Below are positions 8,894 through 17,908 of a stretch of 64,000 bases of DNA, piece after piece (the first letter of the stretch is position 1; each line of letters opens with the position of its first letter). The notes beneath the pieces are model-generated. The model made no database searches. It was not told where the DNA came from and saw only the letters and a program-made list of their open reading frames with translations. This DNA is from Spirosoma validum (GTDB lineage Bacteria > Bacteroidota > Bacteroidia > Cytophagales > Spirosomataceae), in assembly GCF_014699035.1 (NCBI RefSeq), contig NZ_JACXAA010000006.1, positions 186,001 to 250,000 on the forward strand. The letters run 5' to 3'. The translations under genes and the position numbers were made by a program.

Positions 8894-10702
8894 TTAATTT
8901 CTACGGGAGAAATCAGAGGGGGTAGTTTGATATACTTTGCGGAAAGAACGAGCAAAGTAAGATGGGTCTTCAAAACCTACTAAGTAGGCTGTTTCAGAAA
9001 CAGATCTTCCCTGACGTAACAGTTGAGCTGCTCGCTTAAGGCGATAATTGCGGATGAATTCACCAGTCGACAGATCGACCAAAGCTTTTAACTTGCGATG
9101 TAAATTCATGCGACTTATACCGCTGGCCAGGATAAGCTGATCAACGCCAAAAGTACTATCGTCCAGATGATCTTCAACAAGCTGGCAGAGCTTTTCAACG
9201 AGAGGATCAGTAGTTGTCGGAAGAGCGCTGGGGTTAGTCAGGCTAGCTGCCACTCGTTGTCGCATTTGTCGGCGCTGTTCTAACAAATTACGGATACGTA
9301 GTTGTAATTCCTGAACGTAGAATGGTTTAGTTATATAATCGTCAGCGCCTGTTGATAAGCCTCTTAATCTACTATCGATCGACGTTTTTGCTGTTAGAAG
9401 AATAACGGGTATGTGACTAGTACGCGAATCCGTCTTCAATCGCTGGCAAAGTTCATAACCGTCCATAATCGGCATCAGCACATCGCTAATGACTACATCT
9501 GGCCCTATACTTAGCGCTTTTTCCCACCCTTCAGCCCCGTTTTTCACTTGATGGATTTTATAGTAGACAGGTAAATTATCAGCAATAAAATCACTCAAAG
9601 CAGGGTTATCTTCTACTATTAATATTATCGGAGATTCATTGGAGCGTTGTTCCTGAATATTCAGGGATTGGATTTCTTCTATCTGTTTGACTGGAACTAC
9701 ATGTTGGACAATAAACGATTCAGCTGTAGCTATTCGGTACGGTAAATCGACGAGAAACGTAGTGCCTATACTCACTTTACTCGAAACCTGAATCGTGCCG
9801 TTCTGTATTTCTACCAACTCTTTTACGAGCGCCAATCCGATCCCCATACCATCCTGATTTTCAATACGATCATCATCTATCCAAAAAAATCTATCGAAAA
9901 TATGCACGATTTTTTCAGGAGATATACCGATTCCATTGTCAGAAATTTCCAGGTGAACCCGTACTACCCGATCAGAAGCGGTTCTGGAAGAATCTACAGA
10001 TTCACGGTCCTCGTCAGTTGTTACGTCCACAATTACTCTTCCACCGATTGGCGTAAATTTTAACGCATTAGCAAGCAAATTCGAAACAATGCGCTCAAGC
10101 TTATCCGGGTCGAACCAATAGTTTGTGTTTGTTTTTTCAGCGCGAAAAAGCACCTGAATGCCTTTTGCCATTGCATGAGTCTCAAACGATTGAATTGTAC
10201 GGCTTAAAAATTCTATTAAATTCCCCTGGCTTTCTCTTACTTTTAATACGTTTGCTTCAGCTTTGGATAGGTCCGTTAGTTGATTGACCCTAGCCAGCAA
10301 CTGGGTTACATTCTGGTTAATAATTTCGAGCTGCTGCTGGTCACTGTCGTGCTGTAAACGTTGCTTCAACTGATCAACAGAAGCCAGAATTAACGTTAAT
10401 GGTGTGCGGAATTCATGCGTAACACCTGTAAATAACCGAGCTTTCAGGGTTTCCATCGCCTTCAACTGCCTGGTTTGCTGATGGTAGAGATAGATTCGAA
10501 TAAAACCATATATCAGGACCGATATGAGGGTAATGTACAGAATGATAGTCCACCCCTGTGGTAAACCTTGTTGATTCGAAATAATCTCGGGTTGAGGTAA
10601 GGTACTTTGTGCCCATACCAGAGTCTTACCACCACAAAAGATTGATAGAAGGAGAAGATTTTTGGGGATCAAACGCCGATAATTAGTCCAACCCGGTTGC
10701 AT
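8894..10702 (-). CDS. Hybrid sensor histidine kinase / response regulator / AraC HTH protein
   Basis: A 602-residue one-protein phosphorelay. An N-terminal signal/anchor region and one clear membrane helix (about 50-72) lead into HisKA with His96 (GVTHEFRTPLT). A HATPase domain follows (about 205-325, with NLLANALKFTP, DNGIGI and GMGIGLALVKEL). A receiver domain (about 355-475) has the phospho-acceptor Asp in VISDVLMPIMDGYE, and an AraC-type HTH forms the C-terminus (about 500-600). It resembles Bacteroidota hybrid two-component systems but lacks the large periplasmic beta-propeller sensor, with only about 20 residues exposed outside. The signal may come from a partner protein or the membrane. 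Confidence 0.9.
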   Translation of the reverse strand: MQPGWTNYRRLIPKNLLLLSIFCGGKTLVWAQSTLPQPEIISNQQGLPQGWTIILYITLISVLIYGFIRIYLYHQQTRQLKAMETLKARLFTGVTHEFRTPLTLILASVDQLKQRLQHDSDQQQLEIINQNVTQLLARVNQLTDLSKAEANVLKVRESQGNLIEFLSRTIQSFETHAMAKGIQVLFRAEKTNTNYWFDPDKLERIVSNLLANALKFTPIGGRVIVDVTTDEDRESVDSSRTASDRVVRVHLEISDNGIGISPEKIVHIFDRFFWIDDDRIENQDGMGIGLALVKELVEIQNGTIQVSSKVSIGTTFLVDLPYRIATAESFIVQHVVPVKQIEEIQSLNIQEQRSNESPIILIVEDNPALSDFIADNLPVYYKIHQVKNGAEGWEKALSIGPDVVISDVLMPIMDGYELCQRLKTDSRTSHIPVILLTAKTSIDSRLRGLSTGADDYITKPFYVQELQLRIRNLLEQRRQMRQRVAASLTNPSALPTTTDPLVEKLCQLVEDHLDDSTFGVDQLILASGISRMNLHRKLKALVDLSTGEFIRNYRLKRAAQLLRQGRSVSETAYLVGFEDPSYFARSFRKVYQTTPSDFSRRN

Positions 10703-10808
10703 TAGTTACAATAGAGGAAGTCACTAACAATGTTATAAGTAATTCGCAAATATCGTTTAGTCCGACAAAATACTATTATAATATGATCATTAATAAACTT
10801 TAGAGAAA

Positions 10809-10845
10809 CAAAAAAAGTCTGTCAGTTTATTGCTGACAGACTTTT
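10809..10845 (-). terminator. Terminator of tRNA-Leu
   Basis: A perfect 13-bp stem (10813-10825 with 10833-10845, loop 10826-10832). Read on the minus strand it is followed by a T run. It begins one base after the tRNA 3' end. Confidence 0.85.
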
Positions 10846-10846
10846 G

Positions 10847-10930
10847 TGCCGAAGGCGAGACTCGAACTCGCATGTCCGTAAAGACACACGCCCCTGAAAC
10901 GTGCGTGTCTACCAATTTCACCACTTCGGC
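10847..10930 (-). tRNA. tRNA-Leu, anticodon CAG
   Basis: Read on the minus strand, the 84-nt sequence folds with acceptor arms GCCGAAG and CTTCGGC. It has a D-loop with GGTAGACAC, an anticodon stem CACGT/GCGTG enclosing TTCAGGG (anticodon CAG), the long variable arm of class II tRNAs (TGTCTTTACGGACA) and a T-arm GTTCGAGTC. The discriminator base is A. CCA is not encoded. It reads CUG codons. Confidence 0.95.
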
Positions 10931-10954
10931 AGCGCGTTCCCCATGTTGGGCTGG

Positions 10955-10986
10955 CAAATATACGGCGCTAAATAGGTTTTGCGCAA
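10955..10986 (-). promoter_or_regulatory. Promoter of tRNA-Leu
   Basis: On the minus strand, TATATTTG (10955-10962) matches TAnnTTTG, with a TTG at 10984-10986 (spacing 21). It lies 24 bp upstream of the tRNA 5' end. Confidence 0.6.
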
Positions 10987-11010
10987 AAATTTTAGAAAAA
11001 TTTCTTATGG

Positions 11011-12348
11011 TTATCGGTTAAACAATAAGCGCTCACCAGACTGATCTGTTAAAAATTGGCCGTCTGCATAGACAAGCTTCCCCGATACGATTGTATTTGT
11101 AACACTAGCGTTAAATGTGTGCCCCTCAAGCGGTGACCATCCACATTGATAATAAATATTTTGTTTAGAAACGGTTGTTGGCTTTTCTGTATCCACCAGA
11201 ACAAGATCGGCCCAATAACCCTCGCGAATGTAGCCTCGTCGATCAATCTGAAAGCACTCGGCAGGTGCGTGGCTCATTTTACGGACAACGGACTCTAGTG
11301 ATAGCTTGCCTTGTTTAACGAGATCAATCATGAGCAACAGCGGGTGCTGAACTAAGGGCAGTCCAGACGGAGCTTGCCAATACGTTTGCTGCTTTTCTGC
11401 CCAGGTATGAGGAGCGTGGTCTGTAGCAATAATATCCAGGCGGTCATCTAAAAGGGCCGTTAAGAGCGCTTCCTTGTGATGAGGAGCTTTTATCGCTGGA
11501 TTACATTTGATTTGATTACCTAATGTGGCATAATCACGACTATCGAACCATAAATGATGAACACAAACTTCAGCCGTGATAAGTTTTTGCGCAAGTGGGA
11601 GCTTTTTGTCGAAAAGGGAGAGTTCGTCGGCTGTCGAGATATGCAGGATATGCAGACGCGCATTGTGCTGTCGCGCCAACTCAACGGCCAGCGAGGACGA
11701 TTTTAGACAAGCTTCTTCGTTCCGGATAAGTGGATGCAGTTCAGCAGTAGCCTGATTACCGTATTTAGCTTTATAGTGTTCTGTGTTAGCACGAATAGTG
11801 GCTTCATCTTCGCAGTGGGTCGCAATCAGCATGGGGCTTTGTCGAAATAACTCGTTCAGAACGCGTTCGTTATCGACCAGCATATTGCCTGTTGATGAAC
11901 CCATAAATACTTTAATCCCGCAAACCGTACTCGAATCAGTACGTAGTACCTCGTCGAGATTATCATTCGAGGCCCCCATGAAAAACGAATAATTCGCTAA
12001 CGACGTTTGGGCAGCAATCTCGTATTTCTGAGCTAGTAATTCCTGCGTTAATGCATTTGGAACGGTATTAGGCATCTCCATAAAGCTGGTAACACCACCT
12101 GCCACAGCCGCCCGAGCCTCAGATTGTATGGTTGCTTTGTGCGTTAAACCCGGCTCACGAAAATGTACCTGATCATCAATAATCCCAGGTAACAGACATT
12201 GCCCATTGGCGTCAATGACCGTATCAACATGTTGATCAGATAGCCCTGATTTTATCTGCGCGATAAATCCACTTTCTACTAGTACGTCGGTTTCAGTGAT
12301 TCGACCTTCGTTAACTACACGAGCGTTACGTATCAGGAGTTTAGTCAT
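11011..12348 (-). CDS. pyrC: Dihydroorotase (amidohydrolase family)
   Basis: Catalyses the reversible cyclisation of carbamoyl-aspartate in pyrimidine synthesis. The 445-residue type I-like protein has the metal-site segment DDQVHFREPGLTHKA near residue 60, the candidate carbamylated lysine in GIKVFMGSSTGNML, and later ATHCEDE, HILHIST and the catalytic ATDHAPHT. The usual HxH at the first metal site reads Q-V-H here, so one ligand His is replaced by Gln. I recall the same variant in other Bacteroidota dihydroorotases, but have not checked. Its start overlaps the hemB stop by 4 bp, implying one transcript. Allantoinase or dihydropyrimidinase is possible but less likely. Confidence 0.85.
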   Translation of the reverse strand: MTKLLIRNARVVNEGRITETDVLVESGFIAQIKSGLSDQHVDTVIDANGQCLLPGIIDDQVHFREPGLTHKATIQSEARAAVAGGVTSFMEMPNTVPNALTQELLAQKYEIAAQTSLANYSFFMGASNDNLDEVLRTDSSTVCGIKVFMGSSTGNMLVDNERVLNELFRQSPMLIATHCEDEATIRANTEHYKAKYGNQATAELHPLIRNEEACLKSSSLAVELARQHNARLHILHISTADELSLFDKKLPLAQKLITAEVCVHHLWFDSRDYATLGNQIKCNPAIKAPHHKEALLTALLDDRLDIIATDHAPHTWAEKQQTYWQAPSGLPLVQHPLLLMIDLVKQGKLSLESVVRKMSHAPAECFQIDRRGYIREGYWADLVLVDTEKPTTVSKQNIYYQCGWSPLEGHTFNASVTNTIVSGKLVYADGQFLTDQSGERLLFNR

Positions 12349-13316
12349 AGTAACCGAGCGGCTTCTTTCGCGAAATAGGTTAAAATGACGTTAGCACCAG
12401 CTCGTTTAATCGCCATCAGCGATTCCACCATCGCCCGTTCGCCATCAAGCCAACCCTTTTGAGCAGCCGCCTTAATCATAGCGTATTCACCACTGACGTT
12501 ATAAGCAGCAATGGGCAGATGGAAGTTGTCATTTAGTAGCTTGATGATATCCAGATACGCCATGGCAGGCTTAACCATCAAAAAATCAGCGCCTTCTTCA
12601 AAATCAAGCTGCGCTTCGATTAAGGCCTCCCGACTGTTAGCCGGATTCATTTGATACGTCTTTTTATCGCCAAACTTTGGTGCTGAATTCAACGCATCAC
12701 GAAAAGGGCCGTAGAAAGCACTGGCATACTTGGCGGCATAAGACATTATCGCTACCTCATGAAAGCCGCCTTCATCGAGTACTTGACGCAAGTAGCCAAC
12801 ACGGCCGTCCATCATATCTGACGGCCCAACAATGGTGGCTCCGGCCTGCGCCTGCGCTAGAGCCATCTTACCTAATACCTCCAAAGTGGGGTCATTCAAT
12901 ATTTTCCCATTTTCGACAATACCATCGTGCCCATCGGAACTGTAAGGGTCCATAGCCACATCAGTCATAATGATAATATCGGGAAAGCGGTCTTTGATGG
13001 CTCGAATTGTTTGTAGATATAGTCCATCCGGATTATAACTCTCAGTCGCGTATTTGTCTTTCCTGGATTCGGGTAGATTTGGAAACAGGTCAAATGCCTG
13101 AATGCCTAAATCCACGCATTCCTGGATTTCATCCAAGAGTAAATCCATTGACAAGCGATGAATACCAGGCATGGAAGCCACTTCAGAACGAACGTTCTGC
13201 CCTTCCATGATAAAAACAGGCAAGATAAAATCAGTGACAGATAAACGAGTTTCCTGCACCATATCGCGAATAACGGCTGATTGCCGATTCCGACGTGGAC
13301 GACGTATTAGGTTCAT
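12345..13316 (-). CDS. hemB: Delta-aminolevulinic acid dehydratase (porphobilinogen synthase)
   Basis: Condenses two 5-aminolevulinate molecules into porphobilinogen in heme synthesis. The frame is open to 13364, but the ATG at 13316 (MNLIRRPRRNRQSAVIRDMV) is the family start, giving 323 residues. The active-site lysines lie in SYAAKYASAFYGPFRDA and in the C-terminal MVKPAMAYLDII (Schiff base), and MTDVAMDPYSSDGHDG covers the metal/lid region. Cysteine is lacking at that lid position, which suggests the non-zinc type. The stop overlaps the dihydroorotase start (ATGA). Confidence 0.95.
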   Translation of the reverse strand: MNLIRRPRRNRQSAVIRDMVQETRLSVTDFILPVFIMEGQNVRSEVASMPGIHRLSMDLLLDEIQECVDLGIQAFDLFPNLPESRKDKYATESYNPDGLYLQTIRAIKDRFPDIIIMTDVAMDPYSSDGHDGIVENGKILNDPTLEVLGKMALAQAQAGATIVGPSDMMDGRVGYLRQVLDEGGFHEVAIMSYAAKYASAFYGPFRDALNSAPKFGDKKTYQMNPANSREALIEAQLDFEEGADFLMVKPAMAYLDIIKLLNDNFHLPIAAYNVSGEYAMIKAAAQKGWLDGERAMVESLMAIKRAGANVILTYFAKEAARLL

Positions 13317-13393
13317 TGAGTTATGAAGTTTCTGAGTTATAAAGTTTTTGAGTGCGCCAGCCAACTGTACAACACTACAATCTTATAACTTTC

Positions 13394-14074
13394 TCAGACA
13401 ATTAATTTAAATCCTTCGCCGTGTACGTTAACGAGTTGAACCGCTGGGTCTTCTTTTAAATATTTCCTCAGCTTTGTTACGTATACATCCATGCTTCGGG
13501 CGTTGAAGTAAGAATCATCGCCCCAAACCATCTTTAAGGCAAAGCTACGGCTAACCGGCTGATTCAGGTTTTGTGCCAGCAACTTTAATAACTCCGATTC
13601 CTTACTGGTTAGTTTCTGCGCGTTGCCATTATGGGTCAATAATTGATGGGGGTAATCAAAAGCAAAAGCACCGATCTGATACGTTGTTGGTTCAGTTGCG
13701 TCGGTTGATCGCTGGGAGCGCCGAAGAATAGCCTGGATACGTAGTAGCAACTCTTCCATACTGAAGGGTTTAGTTATGTAGTCATCGGCGCCAACTTTAA
13801 ACCCCTGAATAGTATCTTCCTGCATTGACTTGGCCGTTAGGAAGATAATTGGCACGTCACGATTACCCATACGAACCTCTTTCGCTAACGTAAAGCCATC
13901 TTTCTTAGGCATCATTACGTCGAAGATGCAGAGATCATAATTACCGGTCATGAACTCCTGAAGGCCCTTATTGCCATCGGTAGCGCGGTCGGTAGCATAG
14001 CCTTTCATGGTCAGGTATTCCTGCACCAATTGCCCCAGGTTCGGATCGTCTTCAACTAATAAAATAGTAGGCAT
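13394..14074 (-). CDS. OmpR/PhoB-type response regulator
   Basis: The receiver domain (residues 1-120) begins MPTILLVEDDPNLGQ and has the phospho-acceptor Asp in LCIFDVMMPKKDG. A winged-helix DNA-binding domain follows (about 130-225, ending MDVYVTKLRKYLKED). An in-frame ATG at 14128 would overlap the kinase stop by 4 bp and add 18 residues, but the receiver motif favours 14074. It pairs with the histidine kinase immediately upstream on the same strand. Short repeats of GAGTGAATGAG and its complement occupy the junction. Confidence 0.93.
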   Translation of the reverse strand: MPTILLVEDDPNLGQLVQEYLTMKGYATDRATDGNKGLQEFMTGNYDLCIFDVMMPKKDGFTLAKEVRMGNRDVPIIFLTAKSMQEDTIQGFKVGADDYITKPFSMEELLLRIQAILRRSQRSTDATEPTTYQIGAFAFDYPHQLLTHNGNAQKLTSKESELLKLLAQNLNQPVSRSFALKMVWGDDSYFNARSMDVYVTKLRKYLKEDPAVQLVNVHGEGFKLIV

Positions 14075-14124
14075 AGTATGATGAGTGAATGAGAAAATGA
14101 GTGAATTGTTCGCACCAGCTTTAT

Positions 14125-16041
14125 TCACTCATTCATAACTTTATAAGGTAAAATCACCTCGAATGAACTGCCTATGCCTGGTTGACTTTCAACTTTAATC
14201 TGGCCATGGTGTTCGTCAATCATTTTCTTTACATAGCTGAGTCCCAAGCCAAAACCTTTCACGTCGTGCCGATTTCCGGTTGGTACGCGGTAGAACTTTT
14301 CGAAAATGCGACTAGTCTGATCCTTCGTCATACCCACCCCCTGGTCTGTAACCGTAATGCTAACGCCTTCCGGCAAACTGCGGGTCGTTAATGCAATATG
14401 CGGGCTATCGGGCGAGTACTTAAGCGCATTGTCCAGCAGGTTATAAACAATATTGGTCAAATGTAACTCATCGGCTTCGACAACTTCCCGGTCAGCATCG
14501 AAGTTTAGATCAACCTCGCCCCCACGTTGCTCGATTTGCAAACTCATGTTATTCAGTACTTTTTCGATCACATCGTGGATGTTCACTGGCGAGAAATTAA
14601 GCTTGATTTCCCCACGGTCCAACAGAGCCATTTGCAGCACTTTTTCTACGTGTGAACCAAGCCGTCGGGTTTCGTCCCGAATAATACCCATATAGCGGGT
14701 CAGACGCAGGTCAGGTCTATCTGTTGACTCAACCGACGTAGCAGAGTTTTTCTGTGTTACAGGATCAGACCGCAATTGCTCCTGAGCCATTTCGACGGCC
14801 AGAGAGATCGTTGAAATAGGCGTTTTGAACTCATGGGTCATGTTATTAATAAAGTCGTTCTTAATATCAGCCAGTTTCTTCTGTTTGACAATAGTGCTGA
14901 TTGCAATATAAAAACAAGCCAGAATGACCAGAATTAGTACAACTGAGGCCCCAAACGTAAAGCCTAGCCGACTTAAAATGAACTGCTGCTGAGTTGGGAA
15001 ATAAACATAAACGTAATTACCACCCTCAAGCAGATTATTCGGAAACAAAGCAGCTTTATACCCATCAGCATCAAATTGCTGTGTTTCCATACCCAGCGAT
15101 GTAAAAAGGAATTTAGGATGTTTCTGGGTCCTGACAGCGTAAGCAAACGGAATGCTAATACCCCTCTCTGCTAACGATTGGCGTAGAAGCGTATCAAGCA
15201 CCAATCGATTTACACGATCTTCGATAGGTCGATCTGATAAGAACACCCCTTTCAATACGTCCTTAACAATGTCCGATTTATCTTCCGGACTGTGCTGGCT
15301 CGTACTTGTCAAACGATTGGGCGAACTTTCTTTAGAAGACGTAGTGATGTTTGTTCCTGAATTTTTTCGCGGTTGAACAGCCTGCATACGTTTTTTAGCA
15401 GCCCGCGCTAGTGAATCCTTGTAATGAGATAACTGACCTGCCTGGTTGTTAATCCGGGGTAGTTCATTGGTCAGTACGTTCTCAACCCAACGATCAAACA
15501 GGTGCTGCTGTTCTAATTGAGTCTGCCAGTCACCAACGGCCATCAGCTCCTCCTGTTGGCGAAAAAACTCTTCGACAACAGCCATTTGCTCAGGCGATAG
15601 CGGATGGACAGTCGGATGGAGTATATCCGATTGAACGACAACAGTCCCCGCTGCCCCCCCGCTGGGTGACATCATCTGGCGAGTGGTACCGGCTGGGTTG
15701 AATGAATGATCTGGTCGTTTATTCTGGGCTATTGGACTGGTTTCTGTTATTGATGCTCTTGGTTTAGCAGCGTTAGGTGTGAGAGGTTTATTTTCCTTTT
15801 TTGCAATTGACATCAGGCGGCTTTGTTGCTCACGGGCTCGGTAACGTTGTCTTGTTAGGTAAACGATTTCCTGCCGTTCCAGTGTCCGAACGACCTCCTG
15901 TAAAGCATCCGTAACCTTATAGGCAAACTGTTCCTTCTGCAATTTCAGCGCACTACTAATCCAGTATAACTGTAGGCCAACCAATCCCAATAGGCCTACA
16001 GCCATTAAAATGACAATCCAGCGTATGCGTTGTTTAGACAT
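14125..16041 (-). CDS. Two-component sensor histidine kinase with large periplasmic region
   Basis: A 638-residue membrane kinase. The first membrane helix is at about 8-30 and the second at about 361-383. Between them lies a poorly conserved periplasmic region of about 330 residues, rich in Ser/Pro/Gln in its middle. HisKA has His403 (NNMTHEFKTPIS). The HATPase domain carries NIVYNLLDNALKYS, DQGVGM and GFGLGLSYVKKM. The sensor part has no recognised domain. It is co-transcribed with the OmpR-type regulator and transcribed divergently from a T9SS-sorted protein gene that could be a target. Confidence 0.93.
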   Translation of the reverse strand: MSKQRIRWIVILMAVGLLGLVGLQLYWISSALKLQKEQFAYKVTDALQEVVRTLERQEIVYLTRQRYRAREQQSRLMSIAKKENKPLTPNAAKPRASITETSPIAQNKRPDHSFNPAGTTRQMMSPSGGAAGTVVVQSDILHPTVHPLSPEQMAVVEEFFRQQEELMAVGDWQTQLEQQHLFDRWVENVLTNELPRINNQAGQLSHYKDSLARAAKKRMQAVQPRKNSGTNITTSSKESSPNRLTSTSQHSPEDKSDIVKDVLKGVFLSDRPIEDRVNRLVLDTLLRQSLAERGISIPFAYAVRTQKHPKFLFTSLGMETQQFDADGYKAALFPNNLLEGGNYVYVYFPTQQQFILSRLGFTFGASVVLILVILACFYIAISTIVKQKKLADIKNDFINNMTHEFKTPISTISLAVEMAQEQLRSDPVTQKNSATSVESTDRPDLRLTRYMGIIRDETRRLGSHVEKVLQMALLDRGEIKLNFSPVNIHDVIEKVLNNMSLQIEQRGGEVDLNFDADREVVEADELHLTNIVYNLLDNALKYSPDSPHIALTTRSLPEGVSITVTDQGVGMTKDQTSRIFEKFYRVPTGNRHDVKGFGLGLSYVKKMIDEHHGQIKVESQPGIGSSFEVILPYKVMNE

Positions 16042-16209
16042 TTTTTTACTCGCTCATGCAACCTTCGACTAACTTTTTCATCTATAAGAAACCGGTCGGG
16101 GTGTCAGTAAAAGTACGAACCAGGCTAATGACACATTGGCTCATTAACAAACTTTAACACCCCCACTATCAACCGGTTTAGCAACTTATCGTTCCTTCGT
16201 TTGCAATTC

Positions 16210-17043
16210 ATGACTACTATGAAAAAAACAGTTTTTGCAGGACCCCGGTTCGCACTGGCCTTGTTACTCGTGAGCTTTATTAGTGGGGTTGCTACCGCCC
16301 AGAAGACCGTGTCGCCTTCGCCCAAGCCAGAAAAAAATGACGTAAATGTCCGAATCATTGAACGTAACGGCGATGAAGTCCGTGAAATCGAGCGTACCTA
16401 TCATATGGATGGTATGAACGATCTTGAACGAGATAAGCTGGTGATGAAATTGGTTGATTCACTTAAAACTACCCGTAAAGGCGCAGGCCAACGCCAGATG
16501 ACGATTATTGTTGAAGACAATTACGGAGACCGTACTGTTACACGCGAACGTATTAGCCCCGGCAAAAGGCGCGTTCCTGCTGATGCTTACGTTCAGCGAG
16601 GTAAATTGCAAAGGAATAATCCTGACTTCTGGAATAATCAGACCTGGCAACAGGAGTTTCGCTGGCATGCTGATTCAATGGCCGACCAACTCAGACGGTT
16701 TAAATTTCAGATGCCGAAAGACTTTGACCGACAAATTGCCCGACCTTTTGAAGACTGGGCCCGCAATTTCAATAGCAAGCCATCAACTATTCGGGGTTTA
16801 GATGCTTATCCTAATAATCCTGACCGCGATCAGTTGAATGTTCGCTTTACAGCCCCTTCGAAAGGTGATGTAAGCATTATCGTTACAAATACGAAAGGAA
16901 AAGAAATTGCTAAACGGGAGATTAAGGATTTTTCTGGTGAATTTGTCGGGCAGATTGATTTAGGCAAAAAATCACAGGGTACATACTTTGTTACCGTCAC
17001 TCAAAATGAAGATGGCGCTGTTAAGCGAATAGTCGTTGAATAG
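16210..17043 (+). CDS. Secreted protein with probable T9SS sorting domain
   Basis: The protein of 277 residues has a signal peptide (MKKTVFAGPRFALALLLVSF..., start at 16210 or 16219; the TTG at 16201 is less likely). The middle is highly charged and unrecognised (VRIIERNGDEVREIERTY). The last 75 or so residues resemble a type A T9SS C-terminal domain: NNPDRDQLNVRF, then VSIIVTNTKGKEIAKREI, then GTYFVTVTQNEDGAVKRIVVE. It would be exported through the T9SS and attached to the cell surface or released. It faces the two-component system across a 168-bp spacer. Confidence 0.75.
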   Translation: MTTMKKTVFAGPRFALALLLVSFISGVATAQKTVSPSPKPEKNDVNVRIIERNGDEVREIERTYHMDGMNDLERDKLVMKLVDSLKTTRKGAGQRQMTIIVEDNYGDRTVTRERISPGKRRVPADAYVQRGKLQRNNPDFWNNQTWQQEFRWHADSMADQLRRFKFQMPKDFDRQIARPFEDWARNFNSKPSTIRGLDAYPNNPDRDQLNVRFTAPSKGDVSIIVTNTKGKEIAKREIKDFSGEFVGQIDLGKKSQGTYFVTVTQNEDGAVKRIVVE

Positions 17044-17167
17044 CTTGCAAACCAGAATCAACGATCAAACTGGATTCTCTCCAGATCTGATCGTTGATTC
17101 TACCGATCTTGAAAAAATATTTTCAAAAATTTAGTACTATGTATTGCAAGATACCAATCGAAACCTA

Positions 17168-17175
17168 TATCTTTG
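17168..17175 (+). promoter_or_regulatory. Candidate -7 element of small secreted protein gene
   Basis: TATCTTTG at 17168-17175 matches TAnnTTTG. A TTG at 17144-17146 lies 21 bp upstream, slightly long for the consensus. The start codon is 24 bp downstream. Confidence 0.55.
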
Positions 17176-17198
17176 TATTGTAATTAAACCCAAGGATC

Positions 17199-17444
17199 AT
17201 GAAGACGTTATCAATAATAGGTATCATATTGCTGGGCTTAAGCGGACAAGCATTTAGCATGGGACATCCGCATAATATGTTTGCTGCTCGAAAACAGATG
17301 CGAGCCAAAGCATCAACAGCTGTAGTTAAAACAAAGTCATCTGCCTGTTTAACTATTCAGCAGACTGTACAGCTCACTAAAACCGCTTTTAATGATCGCT
17401 TAGTATCAGCTTTGTCGCAGATACGTCCAGCAGCCTCTTATTAA
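17199..17444 (+). CDS. Small secreted peptide of unknown function
   Basis: I do not recognise this 81-residue product. It has a signal peptide (MKTLSIIGIILLGLSGQAFS) followed by a short basic, Ser/Ala/Thr-rich mature part of about 60 residues with a single Cys. A promoter-like element lies just upstream, and the downstream 464 bp is gene-free, so it seems to be an independent unit. The presence of a consensus promoter and a good signal peptide supports a real gene despite its size. Confidence 0.6.
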   Translation: MKTLSIIGIILLGLSGQAFSMGHPHNMFAARKQMRAKASTAVVKTKSSACLTIQQTVQLTKTAFNDRLVSALSQIRPAASY

Positions 17445-17908
17445 TAGGCAAGCTGTTCAATTAATCTATCTATGCGATCTATCGATATTACTATAGTTCT
17501 AGTACATATTTTTGATACAAAATCTAGTTGATTTCTTCCCATAAAATTTCTCGATTTATTAAGTTTACAGCCTCCCCTGCTACGTATAGTCTCTTTTCGT
17601 TATTAACATAGTTGATCTGGATTCTCCTCTAGTTAACTTATACTCCGCATATTTCTTCTCCACTTACGCTTGGTCTGGCCATCTCCGCAAAAGCTAATTC
17701 CATAGTAATCATTGAATTCCACTCGCAAGTCTGCAAAAATCTTCTTTTTAATTTTGGATTAATCCATTGCAAAAGACTAATATTATAAATTATTTCGTTA
17801 AAAACTTAGACAATTCAATGATCAGCTATTGATTTCGATAGGCTTTGTCTATTTTTATGCTTTAGCTAAAAAACCTGGAATAGCCAGCCGTAACATTTTA
17901 CTTCCCGA
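17445..17908. other. Gene-free AT-rich interval
   Basis: A 464-bp stretch without a credible ORF on either strand, RNA fold or strong hairpin that I can see. It presumably holds the promoter of the GH3/beta-lactamase gene, but no exact TAnnTTTG element was found close to it. Confidence 0.5.
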
